Assembly (NCBI RefSeq): GCF_001830325.1
Contig: NZ_MHZG01000011.1
Coordinates: forward strand, 62,001 to 126,000
Reading direction: 5' to 3'
Source of the DNA: Polynucleobacter sp. GWA2_45_21
GTDB lineage: Bacteria; Pseudomonadota; Gammaproteobacteria; Burkholderiales; Burkholderiaceae
DNA length: 64,000 bases
The notes beneath the pieces were generated by a model. It made no database searches. It was not told the DNA's origin and was given only the letters and a program-made list of their open reading frames with translations. Shown here piece after piece: positions 19,619 to 27,496 of this stretch. The position numbers and the translations under genes were made by a program. Numbering within the stretch: position 1 is the stretch's first letter; each line of letters starts with the position of its first letter.

Positions 19619-20370
19619 CACAACTAAAAGAGCTGCCTTTAACCGAGCTACAGTTTTATGCAACAGCGCCCTACCCTTGCAGCTACCTGCCGGGCAAAAC
19701 TGCGCGCTCACAGGTAGCAACCCCATCGCACTTAATACATGCTGATTTATATAGCGAGCTAGTCAACGCGGGATTTCGTCGAAGTGGTTTATATACCTAT
19801 CGCCCCTATTGCGATGAATGCAATGCCTGCACCGCAACCCGCATTCCAGTTAAAGACTTCAAGCCTAATCGCAGCCAGAAGCGCGCACTGAAGAAGCATG
19901 CTGGACTGGAGATTCGCATTCTCAATTTGGGCTACCAAGAAGAGCACCTCCAGCTATATCAAAACTACCAAAATGATCGTCATGCTGCTAACGATATGGA
20001 TGAAAGTAAGGACGAGAGCCAAGATCAGTACATGCAATTTCTATTGCAAAGTCGAGTGAATTCCAGAATCGTTGAATTTCGGGATGGTCCAGACGAAAGC
20101 GAACCTGGTCGTCTGCGCATGGTTAGCATGATCGATATCTTGGATCAGGGCATCTCTTCTGTTTACACCTTCTATGACACCAGCAATCTCTCGGCAAGCT
20201 ATGGGAGTTACAGCATCCTATGGCAAGTTCAACAAGCTTTAGAGTTGGATCTTCCCTACCTTTACCTAGGCTACTACATTCAGAATAGTGAAAAAATGTC
20301 CTATAAGGCTAAATTTCAGCCTATTGAGGGTCTAATCAATGATTACTGGCAGCCAATCATTGGGCCATAA
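19615..20370 (+). CDS. bpt: Aspartate/glutamate leucyltransferase (Bpt; ATE family aminoacyl-tRNA protein transferase)
   Basis: Transfers leucine to proteins with N-terminal Asp or Glu, the second branch of the bacterial N-degron pathway. The 251-residue protein shows the N-terminal Cys-rich [18 protein letters not shown] motif, [12 protein letters not shown] and the C-terminal [24 protein letters not shown], typical of bacterial ATE/Bpt proteins. ATGA overlap with aat implies translational coupling. Some databases call this family arginyltransferase. Confidence 0.94.
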   Translation: MTQLKELPLTELQFYATAPYPCSYLPGKTARSQVATPSHLIHADLYSELVNAGFRRSGLYTYRPYCDECNACTATRIPVKDFKPNRSQKRALKKHAGLEIRILNLGYQEEHLQLYQNYQNDRHAANDMDESKDESQDQYMQFLLQSRVNSRIVEFRDGPDESEPGRLRMVSMIDILDQGISSVYTFYDTSNLSASYGSYSILWQVQQALELDLPYLYLGYYIQNSEKMSYKAKFQPIEGLINDYWQPIIGP

Positions 20371-20379
20371 TATCTACCC

Positions 20380-21411
20380 ATGATCGATAGCTACCCCCTT
20401 TTGCGCCCCTGGCTTTTTTCTTTAGATTCAGAGCAAGCTCACAACCTCACCCTGAGCAATCTGGATCGCGCTCAGCGTTGGGGACTGTTACGTTGCTTAG
20501 TGAATCAACCCGATTTGGATCCACGCGAATTTTGCGGCATCACTTTTCCGAATCCCGTGGGGCTTGCTGCCGGGCTTGATAAAGATGGTAAGCATATTGA
20601 TGCGCTAGCTACCTTAGGTTTTGGTTTTTTAGAAATTGGAACCGTCACACCGAAACCACAGCCCGGCAATCCAAAACCCCGCATGTTTCGCCTGCCTGAA
20701 GCGCAAGCCATCATCAATCGCATGGGCTTTAATAACGATGGTGTCGATGCCTGCGTCAAGCGCGTACGGAATTCTAACTATTGGCAGAATGGTGGCATTG
20801 TTGGATTAAATATTGGCAAGAATGCAAGCACCCCAATTGAGAATGCTGCGAGTGATTACATCACTGCGATGCAAGCAGTTTATGAAGTTGCCTCTTACAT
20901 TACCGTCAACATCTCCTCTCCCAATACCCAGAACTTGCGTGCACTTCAGGGTGAAGATATGCTGCGTGCCCTCCTAAGCTCACTAGATTTATCACGCGAA
21001 GCACTAAGTGATCAGTATGGCGTACGCAAGCCTCTCTTTTTAAAGATTGCACCAGACTTAGATCAAACCGATATCAAACTCATTGCCGATCTCCTTTTGG
21101 AATTTAAGATTGATGCTGTCATCGCAACTAATACAACCATTGCACGAGATGCAGTGAAAGGACTCCAGTTTGGAGAGGAGCTTGGTGGTCTCTCTGGTGC
21201 ACCAGTTCGAATTGCCTCCACAGAAATAGTTCAAAATCTCAAACAATATTTGGGCGATGCCATTCCAATTATTGGTGTTGGTGGCATTCTCTCGGGTAAG
21301 GATGCTTTGGAAAAAGTTGAGGCAGGTGCCAGCCTAGTGCAAATCTATAGCGGGCTTATCTACCGAGGCCCTCAACTGATTACCGAGTGTGCCGCTGCTC
21401 TAAAGAGGTAA
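20380..21411 (+). CDS. pyrD: Dihydroorotate dehydrogenase (quinone), class 2
   Basis: Membrane-associated FMN enzyme oxidising dihydroorotate to orotate with quinone in pyrimidine synthesis. The 343 residues include an N-terminal amphipathic helix region typical of class 2 ([21 protein letters not shown]), [34 protein letters not shown], the catalytic Ser region [11 protein letters not shown], and [34 protein letters not shown]. It begins nine bases after bpt, likely the last gene of the aat-bpt-pyrD unit. Confidence 0.97.
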   Translation: MIDSYPLLRPWLFSLDSEQAHNLTLSNLDRAQRWGLLRCLVNQPDLDPREFCGITFPNPVGLAAGLDKDGKHIDALATLGFGFLEIGTVTPKPQPGNPKPRMFRLPEAQAIINRMGFNNDGVDACVKRVRNSNYWQNGGIVGLNIGKNASTPIENAASDYITAMQAVYEVASYITVNISSPNTQNLRALQGEDMLRALLSSLDLSREALSDQYGVRKPLFLKIAPDLDQTDIKLIADLLLEFKIDAVIATNTTIARDAVKGLQFGEELGGLSGAPVRIASTEIVQNLKQYLGDAIPIIGVGGILSGKDALEKVEAGASLVQIYSGLIYRGPQLITECAAALKR

Positions 21412-21493
21412 ATAGATAGGCCTATATGGGTCTACACAGGTATTCTGCATTTCATATTGTGCAATTTCACCAAAAATCGCTACAATTGACAAT

Positions 21494-22312
21494 ATGAGTA
21501 CGAGCAAAACCGAAAAAGTGTCAAAAACACCTGGTGAGGCTGGTAAAACAGCGATTCAGGTGGTTGAGCGCATGATGAACCTACTGGATGCCCTGGCTAA
21601 TCATGAAGAGTCCACCAGCCTTAAAAGTCTTGCTGAAGAAACCGATCTACACCCCTCCACAGCTCACCGCATCCTCAATGACCTAGTAGCCTGCCGCTTG
21701 GTTGAGCGAGGTGATGGCGGAACCTATAGGCTAGGCCTCAAGCTGCTGGAGCTTGGCAACCTCGTAAAGGCGCGCTTATCTGTCCGCGAAGCTGCACAAG
21801 CACCGATGCGTGCCCTGCATAAGCTCACCGGTGAAACCATCAATCTTTCTGTTAGACAAGGTGATGAGATTGTTTACATTGATCGAGCCTATAGCGAACG
21901 TTCTGGCATGCAAGTAGTCCGTGCGATTGGTGGACGTGCACCACTACACCTCACTTCGGTAGGCAAATTATTCTTAGCGAGTGATGATCCGAGTCAAGTA
22001 CGTGCTTATGTCACGCGTACTGGCTTAGCGGGACATACTAGGAATAGCATTACGGAGCTAAGTAAACTCGATGTAGAGCTAAATCAAGTACGTAAATTGG
22101 GTCATGCAAGCGACAATGAAGAATTGGAGCTAGGTGTGAGTTGCGTTGCTGCTGAGATTTATGATGACAGCGGTAAATTGGTCGCAGGGCTCTCCTTAAG
22201 CTCCCCTACCGATCGCATTCAGTCTGACTGGTTAAAACTCCTGCAAGACACCGCCTTGCAGATTTCCAAAGGAATGGGCTACAAACCCAAGGTCAATGAA
22301 AATAATCATTGA
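21494..22312 (+). CDS. IclR-family transcriptional regulator
   Basis: A 272-residue regulator with an N-terminal winged helix-turn-helix (about residues 25-85; SLKSLAEETDLHPSTAHRILNDLVACRLVERGDGGTYRLGLKLLELG) and a C-terminal IclR effector domain (about 100-262; VGKLFLASD and ELGVSCVAAEIYDDSGKLVAGLSLS). No adjacent catabolic operon or divergent target is present, since pbpG is convergent. Its regulon is therefore not evident from context. Confidence 0.9.
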   Translation: MSTSKTEKVSKTPGEAGKTAIQVVERMMNLLDALANHEESTSLKSLAEETDLHPSTAHRILNDLVACRLVERGDGGTYRLGLKLLELGNLVKARLSVREAAQAPMRALHKLTGETINLSVRQGDEIVYIDRAYSERSGMQVVRAIGGRAPLHLTSVGKLFLASDDPSQVRAYVTRTGLAGHTRNSITELSKLDVELNQVRKLGHASDNEELELGVSCVAAEIYDDSGKLVAGLSLSSPTDRIQSDWLKLLQDTALQISKGMGYKPKVNENNH

Positions 22313-22337
22313 AGAACAATTAGGCTTGTAACTTCAA

Positions 22338-23390
22338 TTACATTAAGCGACGAATAGCTTGAGGCTCGCCTGAGGGCATGTGCTCATACCAATCCCGAAC
22401 CCTTACCGCATCAGCAAAACGCGATTGCGTACCGACCGAGTCCAAGAAAACCAATAGCAAGGGTGTGTTATTGACTCTGGCCTGCATCACTAAACATCTG
22501 CCTGCCGCATTAATAAAGCCCGTTTTTTGCAGGCCAATATTCATATCACCAGCGCGCACCAAACGATTAGTGTTTACGAATTTCTGGGGTCGCTTTCCAA
22601 TCACCATAGTTAAATCAGGCCAGGTGGAAAACTCGCGAATTACTTTGTATTGGTAAGCAGCGCTCAGCATACGGGCGAGGTCTTCCGCTGAAGCGACATT
22701 CTCACTCTTGAGACCGGTAGGATCAGCAAAGTTGGAATGCGTCATGCCAATCTCTTTGGCCTTACGATTCATGGCATCGATAAAGGCTGAAATACCACCC
22801 GGATAATTTCGACCAAGGGTATATGCTGCACGATTTTCAGACGACATCAAAGCCAGCAATAAGGCCTCTTCTCTCGTTAAAACCGTGCCACCAGAAAGAC
22901 GAGAGCTTCTATAAATGTTCACGTCATCTGAGTTAATGACCAGTGTTTCATCCATTGGCAATTTAGAGTCGAGCACTACCATTGCGGTCATCAGTTTAGT
23001 AATGGATGCAATCGGCAAACTCACTGAGGAGTTCTTTTCAAAATAGACATCTTTGGTATCTTGATTAACGACCATGGCAACGCTGGACTTAAGATTCAGA
23101 TCATCATGCTGCCCACGTAAGCCCAAAGCAGTTGCAAATGAAGGTCTTGCTGCTACAACTGGCTCGCTTGAACGCGTGACCGTAGTTCGAACGGATTTAG
23201 ATTTCTTAGTGGATTTTGCAGACTTCTTTACAACTACTTTGGTAGTTGATTTAGCGGCTGAATTAGACGATGTTTTAGATGATTTGGCAGACTTAGAATC
23301 ATTATTAGCCGCACTCACCTGAAAAGAAGTAGATAGGCCGAATGACATTAGTCCAACTAAAGCGATACGCCAAAATCGATTCAAATGCAT
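22338..23390 (-). CDS. pbpG: D-alanyl-D-alanine endopeptidase (PBP7-like)
   Basis: A 350-residue periplasmic serine peptidase acting on peptidoglycan cross-links. The signal peptide covers about residues 1-28 (ending QVSAAN). A low-complexity Ser/Lys-rich linker of about 45 residues follows. The penicillin-binding motifs are all present: SxxK as SITK, SxN as SEN in SSENRAAYTLGR, and KTG in LQKTGFINAAG. The first two and the sequence GRCLVMQARVN fit the S11 family PBP7/DacA branch. Confidence 0.92.
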   Translation of the reverse strand: MHLNRFWRIALVGLMSFGLSTSFQVSAANNDSKSAKSSKTSSNSAAKSTTKVVVKKSAKSTKKSKSVRTTVTRSSEPVVAARPSFATALGLRGQHDDLNLKSSVAMVVNQDTKDVYFEKNSSVSLPIASITKLMTAMVVLDSKLPMDETLVINSDDVNIYRSSRLSGGTVLTREEALLLALMSSENRAAYTLGRNYPGGISAFIDAMNRKAKEIGMTHSNFADPTGLKSENVASAEDLARMLSAAYQYKVIREFSTWPDLTMVIGKRPQKFVNTNRLVRAGDMNIGLQKTGFINAAGRCLVMQARVNNTPLLLVFLDSVGTQSRFADAVRVRDWYEHMPSGEPQAIRRLM

Positions 23391-23480
23391 CCCAAATTGC
23401 CTTCCAAAACTTTTAACATACCGAATAATAAATAACTTTTACTCATCAGCAAATCTTATTCATCCTCATGCCCCAGAAAC

Positions 23481-24368
23481 TCACTCAGCAATCGTCGCAA
23501 CTGAGTTTGATTGCCGCGCATTAACCAATACAACGCCAGTCATTGTGAGAGCTAAACCTCCTGCCATCAATATCGTAAAAGGCTCATCAAATAGAAGCCA
23601 AGCCATTGCAGCCGTAGTTGGAGGCGTTAAATAGAGCAAGCTGGTCACCTTGGTTGCCGCCCCTTTGCGAATCATCATAAAGAGCAAGCTGATAGACCCA
23701 ATCGATATCGGAAAGATCGACCAGAGCAAAGCCCCGGTGACTGAGGCATTCCACACCATCACTCCAGACTCGAAATAAAACATCAAGATAAAGCATAGGA
23801 TGGCTGAGGTGCCAAATTGAATAGACGATCCCGCGCGCAAATCAAATACAGGACAGTATTTCTTCTGATAAAGAGTGCCAAAAGTAATTGACAGTAGCGC
23901 CGCAAATGCAAGCATGTAACTTAATAGTGGAATATGCGCAAAACCAATCTTTTCAAAAACTACTAGAGCGACTCCAGCAAAACCAAAAGCGAGTCCAACC
24001 CACTGTCTCGTTGTCACCTTTTCAGAAACCCAGGCGGCCAGCCATGCCGTCAAAATCGGCTGAAGCCCCACAATAATAGCGACCAATCCCGCGGTCATGC
24101 CTAAGCGAACTGCAAACCAAACCCCTGCTAAATATCCAAACTGAAGTAATACGCCCGCTATAGCGATATGCCGCATTTGCGACCAACTTGGCCAAGTAAT
24201 TTTCCAAACAAGGCTTAAACAGGCCATAGCCATCAAAACCCCAGAAAAACGCCAAAAAAGGAAGGTTGCTGGCTCTACATAAGGCATTGCCATCCTAGCA
24301 ATGACAAATCCGGTACTCCAAATCAATACAAATATGGGGGCAATGAGGCTATCAAGCTTGAAAGTCAT
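23481..24368 (-). CDS. EamA/DMT-family transporter
   Basis: An integral membrane protein with two EamA repeats and about ten membrane spans, of the drug/metabolite exporter superfamily. I prefer the ATG at 24368 (MTFKLDSLIAPIFVLIWSTGFVIAR), since the upstream in-frame ATG at 24410 adds a polar leader not expected before the first span; length is then 295 residues. PYVEPATFLFWRFSG and the C-terminal LTPPTTAAMAWLLFDEP are typical. Substrate unknown. Confidence 0.88.
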   Translation of the reverse strand: MTFKLDSLIAPIFVLIWSTGFVIARMAMPYVEPATFLFWRFSGVLMAMACLSLVWKITWPSWSQMRHIAIAGVLLQFGYLAGVWFAVRLGMTAGLVAIIVGLQPILTAWLAAWVSEKVTTRQWVGLAFGFAGVALVVFEKIGFAHIPLLSYMLAFAALLSITFGTLYQKKYCPVFDLRAGSSIQFGTSAILCFILMFYFESGVMVWNASVTGALLWSIFPISIGSISLLFMMIRKGAATKVTSLLYLTPPTTAAMAWLLFDEPFTILMAGGLALTMTGVVLVNARQSNSVATIAE

Positions 24369-24466
24369 AAGCAACTTATTGAAATTGGGGCAATTTTTTC
24401 TGTAAACCATGATTTTAGGCTTATTTACATCTCACACAGCTCAATTACCTCACTCGGGGAATTTAA

Positions 24467-24481
24467 TGTTGCAACGCAATA
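24467..24481. promoter_or_regulatory. TGTTGC-AAC-GCAATA inverted repeat upstream of the phasin gene
   Basis: TGTTGC AAC GCAATA is an imperfect inverted repeat (TGTTGC against TATTGC) with a three-base spacer, about 90-105 bases upstream of the phasin ATG. Its first 14 bases are identical to the site upstream of aceE (54337-54350). TGC/GCA inverted repeats of this type are the kind of site bound by the polyhydroxyalkanoate regulator PhaR upstream of phasin genes; assignment to PhaR is inference. Confidence 0.55.
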
Positions 24482-24571
24482 AGGGATGGGTACAAACCAC
24501 AACAAAAAAACAGCAACAAAAATTAGCTATCACGGGCAAAATAAGTCAAAGCCACAAGATAAGGGATTGAG

Positions 24572-25114
24572 ATGAACTTAACGCCGGAACAAATTGCAGC
24601 AGCTCAAAAAGCGAATTTAGAAACCTTGAGTGGATTAACAAATCAAGCACTTCAAAGCATAGAAAAATTAGTAGAGCTTAATATGCATATTGCCAAACAA
24701 AGTTTGAGCGATAGCATGAGCAGCGCTAAAAAGGCGCTAGAAGTAAAAGATATCCAGCAGCTACTCGCACATCAAGCAGCGGCTGTTCAGCCAATGGCGG
24801 AAAAGATCATGGCCTACAGTCGCCATCTCTATGAATTGGCCCACGAAACTCAAGCGAGCTTTACAGAGTCAGCTGAAAAAGAATTTCAGGCTGGGCAAAA
24901 GAAAATCAACGCCCTAGTTGAAGACTGGACGAAAAATGCACCAGCCGGCTCTGATGCTGCTGTTCAAGCAATGAAACAAGCTATCGCATCCGCTAATAAT
25001 GTTTTTGAGACTAGTCAAAAAGCGGTAAAGCATGCGGTGGAGGTAGCACAAAGCAATCTCAGCAAGGCCACTAACTCAGCAACAGCCGCTAGCAAGACAA
25101 GCAAAAAGAAATAG
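24572..25114 (+). CDS. Phasin family protein (PHA granule-associated)
   Basis: A 180-residue protein coating polyhydroxyalkanoate granules. It has the phasin_2 profile: MNLTPEQIAAAQKANLETLSGLTNQALQSIEKLVELN, predicted almost entirely helical, followed by an Ala/Lys/Ser-rich tail that ends ASKTSKKK. The ribosome site is AAGGGA before the ATG. A hairpin terminator follows. Presence implies the cell stores PHB, although no PHA synthase is in the window. The promoter region holds the TGTTGCAAC repeat. Confidence 0.93.
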   Translation: MNLTPEQIAAAQKANLETLSGLTNQALQSIEKLVELNMHIAKQSLSDSMSSAKKALEVKDIQQLLAHQAAAVQPMAEKIMAYSRHLYELAHETQASFTESAEKEFQAGQKKINALVEDWTKNAPAGSDAAVQAMKQAIASANNVFETSQKAVKHAVEVAQSNLSKATNSATAASKTSKKK

Positions 25115-25142
25115 TCAGATTATTTCTATAGTAGTGGTAAAT

Positions 25143-25175
25143 AATTGGCTTCGAATTTCGAGGCCAATTTCTTTT
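25143..25175. terminator. Terminator between the phasin gene and the convergent DUF4936 gene
   Basis: Stem AATTGGCTTCGA, loop ATT, then TCGAGGCCAATT followed by T-rich TCTTTT. One G-T wobble interrupts the 12-base stem. It begins 28 bases after the phasin stop and ends at the stop of the DUF4936 gene on the other strand, so it probably serves both convergent transcripts. Confidence 0.8.
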
Positions 25176-25458
25176 ATGAGTCTATCGGCACAAATAGCTC
25201 ATTCAGACGTGGGTGTGGCAAACCCTCCTCAAGAGCAAGCTGATCAAGCCTCAATCGAAATTGTGGAAGCACAGCATCGCTCAAGATATAAATCTCCATC
25301 CACGTCTCCCTACCAGCATCATCCTTATTTGGCCTTTTTAATAAATCAAACTCAAGACCCGGAAACTCTTTAGCGAGTTGTTCCTGTACACGCTGAACTA
25401 CGCTAGATACTCCCGGCAATTCATCGACCAGAAATTTATAGTAAACATAGAGATTCAT
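25174..25458 (-). CDS. DUF4936 family protein
   Basis: A 94-residue protein beginning MNLYVYYKFLVDELPGVSSVVQRVQEQL, which resembles DUF4936, a small betaproteobacterial family of unknown function. It has an alpha-beta look and no signal peptide or metal motif. Its ATG overlaps the ubiX stop by four bases, so it is the last gene of the UbiD-UbiX operon. Whether it helps prFMN chemistry or is a passenger is not known. Confidence 0.75.
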   Translation of the reverse strand: MNLYVYYKFLVDELPGVSSVVQRVQEQLAKEFPGLEFDLLKRPNKDDAGRETWMEIYILSDAVLPQFRLRLDQLALEEGLPHPRLNELFVPIDS

Positions 25459-26030
25459 TTTTCACCACCCATGCCATCCCAACGCTTGACCATATTATTG
25501 TCAAGATCAAAAAGGTCTAAGCATCTACCCACCGTATGATTGACCATCTCATCTAAAGAGCTTGGTCTGGCATAAAAGGCTGGGACTGGCGGCATCACAA
25601 TGGCGCCGTACTCAGTGACCTGAGTCATCGAACGCAAGTGTCCAGCATGAAGCGGGGTTTCTCTGACTAGCAATACTAGGCGGCGACGCTCTTTTAAAAT
25701 GACATCGGCTGCACGAGAGACCAAACTGCTAGTAACTCCAGTGGCGATTTCAGAAAGCGTTCGGATTGAACAAGGTGCAATTACCATTCCCATAGTGTGA
25801 AAGGAGCCCGAAGATATTGATGCCCCGATATTCTTTGCTGAATGCACAAAATCAGCCAATGCCTCAATTTGAGCTGGCTTATAGTCGGTCTCCGCTGCCA
25901 TCGTTAATTTGGCCGAGTCGCTCATCACAAGATGCGACTCGATATTCAAATCCTTTAAAGCCTCCAGAATTCGAACACCATAAATCGTTCCTGATGCTCC
26001 GGTAATGGCAACTATTAAGCGCTTTTTCAA
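25455..26030 (-). CDS. ubiX: Flavin prenyltransferase UbiX
   Basis: Makes prenylated FMN, the cofactor that UbiD-type decarboxylases require, from FMN and dimethylallyl phosphate. The 191-residue protein has the FMN-binding start RLIVAITGASGTIYGVRILEALK, and SSGSFHTMGMVIAPCSIRTLSEIATGVTSSLVSRAADVILKERRRLVLLVRETPLH. It starts at a TTG with an AAGGA ribosome site eight bases upstream and follows the ubiD-family gene by nine bases. It may serve both ubiquinone synthesis and the neighbouring UbiD; an HmfG role is possible. Confidence 0.94.
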   Translation of the reverse strand: MKKRLIVAITGASGTIYGVRILEALKDLNIESHLVMSDSAKLTMAAETDYKPAQIEALADFVHSAKNIGASISSGSFHTMGMVIAPCSIRTLSEIATGVTSSLVSRAADVILKERRRLVLLVRETPLHAGHLRSMTQVTEYGAIVMPPVPAFYARPSSLDEMVNHTVGRCLDLFDLDNNMVKRWDGMGGEK

Positions 26031-26039
26031 AATATTTCC

Positions 26040-27464
26040 TTACTTGTCATTCAGAAAAGATTCGATAGAAACACTGGGGTCGAGAACCTGATTCAAATCG
26101 ACTGATTCTTCACCCGGTATCCTCACCTTTGTAAAGACATGTCCTTCATAAGTGAGCGGCTTAGTGGCATCAAAACCCACCTTAGAGCTCATGCCTTGAT
26201 AGGACATAGGAATCACACCATCAGCATCCACTGGCAAACCAACAGTTGTAGAAGGATCAAGCACAGAGCCCTGAGCATCATGTATGACCACTAAATCGCG
26301 CTTGGCCTGAAAGCGAGTTGCAATGGCCCATTCAACTTGGGCTGGGTCATGCACATCAACATCCTCATCAACGACTATCACATGCTTAACATCGTAATGC
26401 GAGCTAAACGCACCCAGGATGACATTCTTTGGCATACCCTCATGGGTTTTCTTAATCTGCACGTATAGATGGTATCGGCCAACGCCTCCCAGAGAAAGAT
26501 GCACATCACGAACGCTCGGGAAGCTTCGCTTTAGGTGAGAAAGAATGGTGGATTCTCGAGGTATCGAACCTAACAGTAAATGCTCTAATTCGGCCGGAAT
26601 GATCGTATGGAATATTGGATCCTTTCGATGCGTAACAGCGTCAACAACAATCACTTGGCGCTTTTCTTGAGAACTATAGTATTTAGGAAACTCACCAAAT
26701 GGCCCCTCGATTTCGCGAACATTTGGAGGGATGTGTCCTTCAATCACGATTTCAGCGTTTGCAGGAACCAATACATCATTCGTTAGGCATGAGATAACAT
26801 CCAAAGGCTTTCCATGAAGAGCACCAGCAATCTCGAGTTCATCAGAATCGATTGGTGCAATTGCCTGAGATGCAAGTAATGTTAGTGGATCGACACCAAT
26901 CACTACGGCAACTGGTAAAGACTGATTCATCTCTTCAGCTGCTTGCTGAAAGGCATGCAAATGGCGGGGCAAAATCAATACTGCCATCCGGTCTTTTGAA
27001 TTAACCTGTATACGATTAATAGATACGTTTTGAACACCAGTTTTTGGGTTTTTTGCAATCACTAAACCTGCAGTAATGTAAGGACCGCTGTCATGCTCGC
27101 TATGCGTTGGGACTGGCAGCAGCACTCTTAAATCAAAGTCTTTATGGACGATTTGCTGGCATGGTGCATCTTTGACGATATGACAAGGTAACGGATTGTC
27201 GGCAGCCGCTCTAAAAGAGTCCAAAAGTTGCCCTTCTTCAACGCCCATCGCTTCGGCAATCCAAGATCTAGAAGACATAAATCCAGATACAACGGGAATG
27301 GCATGACCATCAGGCGCCGGGAAAAGCACTCCGCTCTCACCGTCTAACTTTTTAGCAATGGCGGCAAGTTGATGCTTCAACACAATATTCTTTTGAGTGG
27401 CAACCAGTCGATTTGTTTGGGCCAATTGCTTAAGCCAAGATCTGAGTTCGGTATATTTTTTCAT
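26040..27464 (-). CDS. UbiD-family prFMN-dependent decarboxylase, candidate HmfF-like furandicarboxylate decarboxylase
   Basis: A 474-residue UbiD-fold enzyme. The prFMN catalytic set is visible: Arg151 in SINRIQVNSKDRM, and Glu253 and Glu258 in EGPFGEFPKYY. Downstream, PAELEHLLLGSIPRES places His295 and Arg303 eight residues apart. As I recall, the characterised FDCA decarboxylase HmfF uses a His-Arg pair with the same spacing to hold the second carboxylate. It lies in an operon with 2-hydroxyacid and aldehyde oxidation genes and ubiX. It could instead decarboxylate an aromatic acid such as a hydroxybenzoate. Housekeeping ubiquinone UbiD is less likely given this context, but not excluded. 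Confidence 0.82.
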   Translation of the reverse strand: MKKYTELRSWLKQLAQTNRLVATQKNIVLKHQLAAIAKKLDGESGVLFPAPDGHAIPVVSGFMSSRSWIAEAMGVEEGQLLDSFRAAADNPLPCHIVKDAPCQQIVHKDFDLRVLLPVPTHSEHDSGPYITAGLVIAKNPKTGVQNVSINRIQVNSKDRMAVLILPRHLHAFQQAAEEMNQSLPVAVVIGVDPLTLLASQAIAPIDSDELEIAGALHGKPLDVISCLTNDVLVPANAEIVIEGHIPPNVREIEGPFGEFPKYYSSQEKRQVIVVDAVTHRKDPIFHTIIPAELEHLLLGSIPRESTILSHLKRSFPSVRDVHLSLGGVGRYHLYVQIKKTHEGMPKNVILGAFSSHYDVKHVIVVDEDVDVHDPAQVEWAIATRFQAKRDLVVIHDAQGSVLDPSTTVGLPVDADGVIPMSYQGMSSKVGFDATKPLTYEGHVFTKVRIPGEESVDLNQVLDPSVSIESFLNDK

Positions 27465-27496
27465 AGATATTTACATTATGGAGTCGTTAAAAGCGC

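Noticed and set aside
21412..21493. ATAGGCCTAT palindrome after pyrD as a terminator or operator
   Set aside because: The stem is too short for a terminator without a T-run, and a 10-base palindrome alone is weak evidence for an IclR site.
25134..25373. Plus-strand frame of 79 codons after the phasin gene
   Set aside because: It overlaps the DUF4936 gene on the other strand and the terminator hairpin and has no recognisable family.
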